Shown here piece after piece: positions 1-5,459 of a DNA stretch of 23,100 bases. The DNA is from CAYJAZ01 sp964371865 (GTDB taxonomy: Bacteria; Desulfobacterota; Desulfovibrionia; Desulfovibrionales; Desulfovibrionaceae): assembly GCA_964371865.1 (NCBI GenBank), contig CAYJOR010000042.1, forward strand, positions 1 to 23,100. Direction: 5' to 3'. A program made the translations under genes and the position numbers. Positions within the stretch are counted from its first letter, which is position 1. Each line of letters starts with the position of its first letter. Below the pieces are notes generated by a model. The model had not been told where the DNA came from, did not search any database, and saw only the letters and a program-made list of their open reading frames with translations.

Positions 1-60
1 GGCATAATCAACTTTTTTGTAATGCTATATTTTACTTTCTGCGCTTATACCTTGAGGGCA

Positions 61-240
61 GGATAGGTGAAGTAGTCCCACATTTCTCAAAAAAGTAACG
101 TTACTTCACGATGCTGATTTATTCGCTATGCTCAACATAAAAGACATTTCGCTTAAGCGATTTCGCCAGAACGCCTTTGTATCGATATTTACACAATCAA
201 AGTTTTGCTTGCTTGTAAAATCAATACAAAAACGCTGGCG
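61..240. repeat. Palindrome-rich non-coding stretch upstream of the three-gene module
   Basis: No gene is visible in the first 346 bases, but the stretch is full of dyad symmetry. GTGAAGTA (67-74) pairs with TACTTCAC (102-109). AAGTAACGTTACTT (93-106) is a perfect 14-bp palindrome and TCGCTTAAGCGA (149-160) a perfect 12-bp one. A longer imperfect inverted repeat runs from CGCCAG (164-169) and TTTGTAT (176-182) to ATACAAA (224-230) and CTGGCG (235-240), with TTTACA/TGTAAA pairing further in. The layout resembles a dispersed repeat, a miniature element or a structured RNA. Which of these it is cannot be told from one copy. Confidence 0.55.
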
Positions 241-288
241 AGTTCCATAAAACTACTTTTTCTCAATAAATTAGAAGTGATTAACTCT

Positions 289-319
289 TTGACAATGTTT
301 ATAAAAACATGTTACGTAA
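289..319 (+). promoter_or_regulatory. Candidate promoter/operator of the 347-4327 module
   Basis: A perfect -35 hexamer TTGACA lies at 289-294, but no good -10 follows at 16-18 bases. Immediately after it is the inverted repeat ATGTTT (295-300) - ATAA - AAACAT (305-310), then the 8-bp palindrome TTACGTAA (312-319). The ATG of the first gene is at 347. A dyad in the spacer of a promoter is a common repressor arrangement. The promoter call is weak because the -10 is poor; the palindromes themselves are plain in the sequence. Confidence 0.35.
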
Positions 320-346
320 ATCGAAAATAACTTTGTGGGTAAGTAA

Positions 347-745
347 ATGAGAAGATTCTTTTTTAAGCTTAGTTGTATAATTTTTATTTTCTGTACTACA
401 GCACTGTTGCTAATGGTTTGGACTGGGGCATATATGGGAGTTTATATTGGGTACGTACTTATTCCTACATTGTTAATATCGCTATTTAGTGCATATATTT
501 CAAAACCTCCTACTGTAACCGAAGTTATTTCAACAGCAACTAAAGCCGTCAGAGTAGCAAAGGGAGAGCTTGATGACTTTCGAGAAGAACTTAATGAATC
601 CATAGAAGAATTTAATGAGTCTCTAGATGAGTTTTTCCACGAAAAACTTATAGATAGAGAAGAAATAGATGCATATTACGAGAAAAAACGTTTACGTAGA
701 CTAGCTTTATTAAAGGCGAAAAAAAATGAGAACTCCAGTGAATAA
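347..745 (+). CDS. Small membrane protein with two predicted helices and a charged coiled-coil tail
   Basis: I do not recognise this 132-residue protein. Residues about 5-27 and 31-50 are hydrophobic and should form a membrane hairpin. From about residue 55 the chain is highly charged: an acidic stretch rich in Glu, Asp, Phe and Leu with heptad-like spacing (about 72-100), followed by a basic end (KKRLRRLALLKAKK). It looks like a membrane-anchored coiled-coil protein with a cytosolic tail. The ATG at 347 is the first Met of the frame and has only a weak GTGGGT upstream. Its last 20 bases overlap the next gene, so the two are probably translationally coupled. By analogy with other operons a membrane partner for the downstream enzymes is conceivable, but nothing in the sequence gives its function. 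Confidence 0.65.
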   Translation: MRRFFFKLSCIIFIFCTTALLLMVWTGAYMGVYIGYVLIPTLLISLFSAYISKPPTVTEVISTATKAVRVAKGELDDFREELNESIEEFNESLDEFFHEKLIDREEIDAYYEKKRLRRLALLKAKKNENSSE

Positions 746-1772
746 AAAAAGCGAAATCCTTATTGAAAATGGTGAACTTATACTAGCTCAATCACCTACT
801 ATTATTTCAGCAAGTAGAAGTACTGATATTCCAGCATTCTACGCAGACTGGTTTTTTAATAGATTAGAAAAAGGATACTCAGCTTGGACAAATCCTTTCA
901 ATGGAAAAAAAAGCTATATTTCGTACGACGAAACAAGGCTCATTGTTTTTTGGTCAAAAAACCCAAAACCACTGTTTGATTATCTTCCAAAATTAAAATC
1001 TAGAAATATAAACACATATATTCAATTTACTTTAAATAATTATGAAAGGGAAAAGTTAGAAGTTGCTGTTCCTAAACTTGAAGAGCGAATAGATACCTTT
1101 AAAAGGTTAGTAGATAATTTGGGTCAAGGGCATGTCATCTGGCGTAGTGACCCTTTACTTCTTTCTGACAGCATTACATTAGACACCTTATTAGAGAGAA
1201 TTCAATATACGGCAGAAAAATTGAAAGGCTATACAGAAAAGTTAGTGTTCAGCTTTATTGATATTGAAGAATATCGTAAAGTGAAAAATAATCTTTCAAA
1301 GCTTGAAAATATATATCGTGAATTTACTTTTGACGAAATGAACTCTTTTGCACTCAGCTTATCAAAATTGAATAAGGAGTGGGGCTATGAACTTACGACT
1401 TGTGGAGAAAAATTTGACTTACAAAATTATGGCATTTCAAAAAACAAGTGTATTGATGATATATTGATTGCAAAACTCTTTTCACATGATAAAGCTTTAA
1501 TGAAATATATAGGCTATGCCCCGGTAGAAAAGCAATTAAGTTTATTTGATTTTGTTGATGATAATAAGAGTATAAATTTTACAACAAAACCACCAAAGGA
1601 AAATGGGCAACGTAAAGCCTGTGGCTGTATTAAAAGTAAAGATATTGGTGAATATAATACATGTCCACACCTTTGTGAATATTGTTATGCGAACACTTCC
1701 AAAAGTATTGCTGTAAAGAACTATCAGCAACATTTAAGGAGTCCTCTTCAAGATTGCATTATTGGAAAATAG
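726..1772 (+). CDS. DUF1848 family protein with a C-terminal CX3CX2C (radical-SAM-like) cluster
   Basis: This 348-residue protein carries the hallmarks of DUF1848: the N-terminal ISASRSTDIPAFYADWFFNR stretch (about 28-47), NPFN, the FWSKNP motif (about 75-80), and near the C terminus CGC...SKDIGEYNTCPHLCEYCYA. C313, C317 and C320 have the CX3CX2C spacing typical of radical SAM iron-sulfur clusters, and C299 and C301 lie just before. In ordinary radical SAM enzymes this motif sits near the N terminus, so its position here is notable. The substrate of the family is unknown to me. Start: ATG at 726 with AAAGGCG about nine bases upstream, overlapping the preceding gene by 20 bases; the next gene begins three bases after its stop. 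It is AT-rich like both neighbours, suggesting the three were acquired together. Confidence 0.85.
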   Translation: MRTPVNKKSEILIENGELILAQSPTIISASRSTDIPAFYADWFFNRLEKGYSAWTNPFNGKKSYISYDETRLIVFWSKNPKPLFDYLPKLKSRNINTYIQFTLNNYEREKLEVAVPKLEERIDTFKRLVDNLGQGHVIWRSDPLLLSDSITLDTLLERIQYTAEKLKGYTEKLVFSFIDIEEYRKVKNNLSKLENIYREFTFDEMNSFALSLSKLNKEWGYELTTCGEKFDLQNYGISKNKCIDDILIAKLFSHDKALMKYIGYAPVEKQLSLFDFVDDNKSINFTTKPPKENGQRKACGCIKSKDIGEYNTCPHLCEYCYANTSKSIAVKNYQQHLRSPLQDCIIGK

Positions 1773-1774
1773 TT

Positions 1775-4327
1775 ATGATTGAACCCTACAAAGAAAAATT
1801 ATCCACCTTGCCTGCTATTGATTTTGAAAGTTTTAGGACTTTAGCTTTCGATTCACTTAACACAGAAGAGCAAGCAGCACCGTGGAAATTTATTAAATTT
1901 CGTGGTAAAAATGTAATATCTGAAGAAAAAGAGTTGAATTTATACTTTGCAGCTTACGCACTTTGGCATAAGGGCAAACTAGACTTTATATTTGAACAAA
2001 TTGCTGACACAGTCCTAAAGAAAAAGTTTAATATTATCGACTGGGGGTGTGGGCAAGGAACAGCTACTTTAGCTTTGTGTGATTATTTAGCTTTAAGAAA
2101 TAAGCTCTCCAACATTCTTGGGGTTACACTTATTGAACCTTCTAAAGTTGCTTTAAAGCGTGCTCAAGCAAATATTAAAGCTTTTTTACCTGATATAAAC
2201 ATAAATCCTATTGTTTCGTATTTTGAAGATGTATATCCACACCAAATTAGTTTTACGAGTCATTATCCGAATTTACACATTTTCTCAAATGTTCTTGATA
2301 TAAAAGAAGTTGATAAAGATAGACTGGCTAGGTTGATTTTATCAAATAATAATGAACATATTCTGTTAATTACAAGTCCTTTTTACTATGATGCTATTCT
2401 TAATATTGACTATTTTGAAAACTGTTTTAGTAAAAAAATATCCAATACTTATAAAAAAGAAAATAAAGCAAATACTCAAGATTACACATACTATTCCAAA
2501 GTAATAACTCTACCAAAAGATACGAGAATAGAATATGTTACTCCGCAACCTTTACCCCCTGATAAAGTTCTATTGGAATTTCTAACTTCAAATTACGACC
2601 AAGATGAGTATGAGCTTTTTTATAAACCTTTTTTAATTGGTTATGAACCAAATATCTTACTGATGCGGAAAAATGGCGGAATTATGCTTTTTGAAGTTGA
2701 CTGTTCAACTATCGAAGAATTAAATTATCAATTTAAAGAGTATGTTACAGAAAAAGAAGAGTACGAAAAAATAAAAACTAGTGCTGAAGAAAAAGGAAAT
2801 CGTGAACTTCTTGAAAACTTCGAATCTAAACGGGAAAATATTATTTTTTTTGAAAAAATAAAAAGATACAAGAATATTATTCTTGATATGCAGAAAGAGC
2901 TGTCCCACAATCTAGAGTCTAACAAACTTTACTATGGTGTAGTTGCTTGTTCTGTGTATTTTCCAAATTGTTCTTCATCTGAAATATCAAACTTTATTAG
3001 CTATTGTAAATCTGTAGTTTCAGCGATTGAAAGAATAGAACCAATCGCTAAGGACACGTTAACACGAGAACACCTTGACTCTATTTTTAGAAGAAAATAC
3101 ATTTCAGAAAAAAGCAAACTTTTTTCTGATGACTTGTATGAAGATTTTTCTAAATTTATTAAACCTAGATATCATTTAAAAGAAACAGGCATAGAGATTA
3201 ACCTTTCTCCAGAACAGAAAAATATTGCCTTTAGTAGTAGAACTATGAAAATTAAAGGTGTGGCGGGAGCGGGTAAAACAAAAGTCCTTGCTCACCGAGC
3301 TATTTCTGCTCATAAAAGAACAAATGACAGTGTTCTTATTTTGACTTACAACTTAACGCTTAGAAATTATATAGTTAAAAGAATGAATGAAATACAAGAA
3401 GATTTTGACTGGAATTTCTTTCATATTACAAATTACCACACTTTAGTTACGGCATCGTATGTTAATATAAGCAAGAGCAAGAAAAAAGTAAAAATGGCAA
3501 AAAGGTATAACCATGATAAAAAGTATAAAACTATTTTAATTGACGAAGGACAAGACTTTGAATATGACTGGTATTCAGAAATTCTTGAAAATTTTGCTAC
3601 TCCTGACTATGAATTAGTTATTTTTGCTGATGAAAAGCAAAATATTTATTCTCGCGAATTAGATGCACGCCTTCCACGAACACCTGTTGTTGGACAATGG
3701 AATAGACAATTAAATAAAAGTTTTCGCAGTAATAAAGAGTTGATAGTATTCTTAGAGTATATGCAAAAGAGTTTGTTTGAGGAAAAATATGAAATATTTA
3801 TAAACAGTTATCAAGGAAGTTTGCTAGAAAACAAAGTTAAATATATTTTCCGTCAACAAAAAAACTGTAATGAAGTAGCTAGCTATATAAACACATTTAT
3901 TAAAAGCAATAATATTCCAATTAAAGAAGTTTGTATTCTTGCAAGTAGACGTAGTGTTGTAGCAAGATTAGCTAACGAATTAGAAACACAGGATTTACGT
4001 GTAAATTCTCTTTGTCCAATTGGTATTTCTAAAGCTGATAAAAATTATGAATCCCAATCTAGAAAAAAGAAAGTGCAGTTTAAATTAGAAAACGATAGCA
4101 TAGCACTTTCAACCGTTCACTCATTCAAAGGCTTAGAGCATAAATATCTTATTGTTCTTATTGATGATTACGTACATCCACCGATACAAGGAGCAAGCTA
4201 CTTTTCTGATGAATTACTTTATACAGCACTGACAAGAGCAAAAGAAGAAATTCTTGTTATTAACATTGGGAATATACATTTTGATAATATCTTTAAAGTT
4301 TGCCCGCATGTAGATCTTTTAAAGTGA
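1775..4327 (+). CDS. Methyltransferase-like / degenerate nuclease-like / UvrD-type SF1 helicase fusion
   Basis: This is an 850-residue multidomain protein. Residues about 55-250 look like a SAM-dependent methyltransferase, with motif I DWGCGQGT (89-96) and IEPS (120-123). Residues about 281-400 resemble the PD-(D/E)XK/NERD-like nuclease found before many UvrD-type helicases (EPNILLMRKNGGIMLFEVD, 291-309), but the expected Asp is Asn and the expected EVK is EVD, so catalysis may be lost. From about 475 the SF1 motifs run in order: SPEQ (478-481), Walker A GVAGAGKT (495-502), Walker B LIDEGQD (588-594), ADEKQ (618-622), FRS (650-652), STVHSFKGLEHK (779-790) and LYTALTRAK (815-823). I start at the ATG at 1775, which has GGAAA upstream and follows the DUF1848 stop by two bases. 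An in-frame ATG at 1682 would overlap that gene by 91 bases and has no ribosome site. Likely nucleic-acid handling or phage defence; the role is inference. Confidence 0.85.
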   Translation: MIEPYKEKLSTLPAIDFESFRTLAFDSLNTEEQAAPWKFIKFRGKNVISEEKELNLYFAAYALWHKGKLDFIFEQIADTVLKKKFNIIDWGCGQGTATLALCDYLALRNKLSNILGVTLIEPSKVALKRAQANIKAFLPDININPIVSYFEDVYPHQISFTSHYPNLHIFSNVLDIKEVDKDRLARLILSNNNEHILLITSPFYYDAILNIDYFENCFSKKISNTYKKENKANTQDYTYYSKVITLPKDTRIEYVTPQPLPPDKVLLEFLTSNYDQDEYELFYKPFLIGYEPNILLMRKNGGIMLFEVDCSTIEELNYQFKEYVTEKEEYEKIKTSAEEKGNRELLENFESKRENIIFFEKIKRYKNIILDMQKELSHNLESNKLYYGVVACSVYFPNCSSSEISNFISYCKSVVSAIERIEPIAKDTLTREHLDSIFRRKYISEKSKLFSDDLYEDFSKFIKPRYHLKETGIEINLSPEQKNIAFSSRTMKIKGVAGAGKTKVLAHRAISAHKRTNDSVLILTYNLTLRNYIVKRMNEIQEDFDWNFFHITNYHTLVTASYVNISKSKKKVKMAKRYNHDKKYKTILIDEGQDFEYDWYSEILENFATPDYELVIFADEKQNIYSRELDARLPRTPVVGQWNRQLNKSFRSNKELIVFLEYMQKSLFEEKYEIFINSYQGSLLENKVKYIFRQQKNCNEVASYINTFIKSNNIPIKEVCILASRRSVVARLANELETQDLRVNSLCPIGISKADKNYESQSRKKKVQFKLENDSIALSTVHSFKGLEHKYLIVLIDDYVHPPIQGASYFSDELLYTALTRAKEEILVINIGNIHFDNIFKVCPHVDLLK

Positions 4328-4669
4328 AGTAAGTTATAAAATCATAAATTCAACAAAAAGTAACAAATCGTTACAAAATGTAAACCATAAAGCCGTTGAA
4401 ATTCATTGACTACCGATAAAGGTTCATATCGTCCGATAACGTTCGATAAAAGTCTTTACAAGTCGCAGAGAATCGAAGAAGTACAACAAGCATACTATAC
4501 AAAATCAATAGGTTATGATAGCCCTTTAAGTCTCAAAAAAACTTATTATGTTGGGCAAAGTGTGAAGATTTTCCTCAAAAAATTAGCTTGAGTGCTCGTT
4601 GTTCAGTATGGAAGAAAGAAGGAATTCTCAAGTATTTTAACTGTTTTCAATCTACTCCAAGAGGTGTAG
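4328..4669. other. AT-rich non-coding stretch after the helicase gene
   Basis: No convincing gene is visible. The inverted repeat GTAAC (4360-4364) - AAATC - GTTAC (4370-4374) lies just after the helicase stop and could be a weak terminator or operator. A 61-codon open frame from a TTG at 4406 to 4591 has no ribosome site and no recognisable sequence, so it is not called. The stretch leads into the two mini-ORFs and may carry their promoter, which I could not pin down. Confidence 0.4.
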
Positions 4670-4753
4670 ATGAGTAGCTCTTCATCAAATAGTGACCCTC
4701 AAGAAGATTCCCTTCCTTTATCTGATGAGAATTTATTCTATAAGGAGGATTAA
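4670..4753 (+). CDS. 27-codon leader-like ORF coupled to the hydrophobic peptide
   Basis: ATG at 4670 opens 27 codons ending at TAA 4751-4753. The peptide is Ser-rich at the start (MSSSSSNSD) and acidic after that. A good ribosome site, AAGAGGTG, lies four bases before the ATG, the main reason for believing it is translated. Its stop shares one base with the ATG of the next mini-ORF (TAATG), so the two should be translationally coupled, and the Shine-Dalgarno of the second lies inside this reading frame. It could be a regulatory leader for the peptide behind it or the hydrophilic partner of a two-peptide unit. No known family is recognised. Confidence 0.45.
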   Translation: MSSSSSNSDPQEDSLPLSDENLFYKED

Positions 4754-4824
4754 TGGAAGACTTTATAGTTGCTATTTTGGCAAATGTTATCGCAGGAATT
4801 ATCCTCGCAATAATTCTGAGCTAA
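4753..4824 (+). CDS. 23-residue hydrophobic peptide, type I toxin-like
   Basis: The ATG at 4753 follows a perfect TAAGGAGG ribosome site (4741-4748) by four bases and opens 23 codons to TAA 4822-4824. After MEDF the peptide is almost wholly Val, Ala, Ile and Leu with one Gly (ILANVIAGIILAIIL), enough for one membrane helix. Size, acidic start, central Ala-Gly and the structured RNA right behind it recall Fst/Ldr-type toxins of type I toxin-antitoxin loci. Those families are known to be repressed by small RNAs; no antitoxin RNA can be proved from this sequence. The overlap with the preceding 27-codon frame suggests coupled translation. A membrane peptide of another role is possible. Confidence 0.55.
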   Translation: MEDFIVAILANVIAGIILAIILS

Positions 4825-4827
4825 TAT

Positions 4828-4910
4828 CTAACCTTGGTTAGGGCGATTAAAGAAGTCTGCCACCATGAAACGGACACTTCTTGGTGGCAATTAAGATTTC
4901 TTTGATGTTC
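4828..4910 (+). ncRNA. Structured 3' region of the hydrophobic-peptide transcript / possible antitoxin RNA zone
   Basis: Directly after the peptide stop, CTAACC (4828-4833) and GGTTAG (4836-4841) form a tight hairpin. TGCCACC (4858-4864) then pairs exactly with GGTGGCA (4883-4889) across an 18-base loop, and ATTAAAGAA (4846-4854) can pair with TTCTTTGAT (about 4898-4906) as an outer stem. GAAGT (4852-4856) and ACTTC (4876-4880) offer an alternative pairing, so the RNA may switch between two folds. Such stems behind a toxic mini-ORF usually serve termination or antisense recognition. The direction of any antitoxin RNA is unknown. Confidence 0.4.
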
Positions 4911-4930
4911 ATAAACCCTGTTAACATCAG

Positions 4931-4976
4931 AGGGCTTACCCGCTAGGGTGGTAAGTGTTGGCGCACTTATTGCCCT
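4931..4976. ncRNA. Branched hairpin structure
   Basis: AGGGC (4931-4935) pairs with GCCCT (4972-4976), enclosing two further helices: CTTACC (4935-4940) with GGTAAG (4950-4955), and AAGTG (4953-4957) with CACTT (4964-4968). The two inner helices share three bases, so they either stack as a junction with some fraying or alternate. It lies between the hydrophobic peptide and the putative attachment site, with no gene around it. It could be a small RNA end or part of a toxin-antitoxin locus. Confidence 0.35.
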
Positions 4977-5067
4977 TTCTTGTCTTTAAAATAAAAATTT
5001 TGATGGAAACTGTCAAGAAAAAAGTCATAAATCTAAAAATATAAAAAAAATAAAAAAATTTAAAAAA

Positions 5068-5088
5068 GGGTATTTTTAGGGGTATTTT
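5068..5088. repeat. Two direct copies of GGGTATTTT
   Basis: GGGTATTTT occurs at 5068-5076 and again at 5080-5088, twelve bases apart, in an otherwise A/T-only stretch 50 bases left of the tRNA-end-like sequence. Short direct repeats at this distance from an attachment core are what arm-type integrase sites look like. The role is inference. Confidence 0.4.
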
Positions 5089-5136
5089 ATCTAAAAGAAG
5101 AAATAAAAAATAAATTATTTCAAATAGATAAACTAA

Positions 5137-5156
5137 AAATCCTTGTGGGTCCACCA
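5137..5156 (+). other. Putative attachment-site scar: 3' end of a tRNA without the rest of the gene
   Basis: The 20 bases AAATCCTTGTGGGTCCACCA read as the last part of a tRNA: the end of a T-loop (AAAT), T-stem 3' strand (CCTTG), acceptor 3' strand (TGGGTCC), discriminator A and CCA. The matching CAAGG and the 5' acceptor GGACCCA are absent upstream, so this is not a whole tRNA. Tyrosine integrases commonly insert at tRNA 3' ends and leave such a fragment at the far edge of the element. The intact tRNA would then lie to the left of this window, and the island would be the DNA up to here. No integrase gene is in view. Confidence 0.45.
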
Positions 5157-5170
5157 CCAAAGAAAATTAC

Positions 5171-5226
5171 AAAGTCCCAAGTCGTTCGCCCCTTATATGG
5201 GAAAGACGCTTGGGATTTTACTTTTA
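5171..5226 (+). terminator. Hairpin after the putative attachment site
   Basis: TCCCAAG (5175-5181) pairs with CTTGGGA (5209-5215), extended inward by CGT/ACG past a bulged T and outward by AAA (5171-5173)/TTT (5217-5219). A T-rich tract follows on the + strand. It may end + strand transcription leaving the island or, if the tRNA-end reading is right, be the original terminator of the tRNA gene. Confidence 0.4.
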
Positions 5227-5382
5227 GCAAAATCACTTGCTCGGGGAAGCTTTTTTACCTCCCCTAAAAATATGATATTGAAATAAGAAAATGAGAAATT
5301 TAATCTGAGTAAACTTCGTTTATCTCTCTTGAAATATTCATACATCTCTCTCCAGAAAGTAATGAACTATATTTTATAAAAT
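5227..5382. other. Non-coding DNA between the attachment-like site and the typA terminator
   Basis: No gene is visible. An imperfect hairpin pairs GGGGAAG (5243-5249) with CCTCCCC (5258-5264); it pairs better in a minus-strand RNA, where the mismatch becomes a G-U pair. AGCAA/TTGCT (5226-5230/5237-5241) forms a small stem just before it. The remainder is AT-rich without recognisable signals. Confidence 0.35.
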
Positions 5383-5428
5383 AATAAAGGGAAACTACAC
5401 TTATTCTTTCGTGCAGCTTCCCTTTATT
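5383..5428 (-). terminator. Terminator of typA
   Basis: AATAAAGGGAA (5383-5393) pairs exactly with TTCCCTTTATT (5418-5428). The stem continues inward with two mismatches to CAC/GTG around a 10-base loop (5401-5410). It begins 32 bases past the typA stop codon and is followed on the minus strand by a T/A-rich run, as expected of an intrinsic terminator. Confidence 0.75.
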
Positions 5429-5459
5429 TAAAGATAAATGATAGTATCAGCCATCTAAG

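Noticed and set aside
1682..1774. Upstream ATG extending the helicase fusion by 31 residues
   Set aside because: It overlaps the Cys cluster region of DUF1848, has no Shine-Dalgarno and adds an unlikely leader; the ATG at 1775 is better placed.
4406..4591. 61-codon open frame from a TTG start after the helicase gene
   Set aside because: No ribosome site, no recognisable sequence and a weak start codon; likely chance in AT-rich DNA.
4958..4974. Second sigma-54-like match (TTGGCGCACTTATTGCC) with correct -24/-12 spacing
   Set aside because: It lies inside the branched hairpin, has three mismatches in conserved positions and has no gene downstream before the island edge.
5137..5156. A complete tRNA gene ending here
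   Set aside because: The 5' acceptor strand, anticodon arm and T-stem 5' strand are absent upstream, so only a 3' fragment is present.
4936..5160. Minus-strand 74-codon Phe/Ile-rich open frame
   Set aside because: It is the translation of A-rich non-coding DNA plus the tRNA-end sequence; no ribosome site and no plausible protein.
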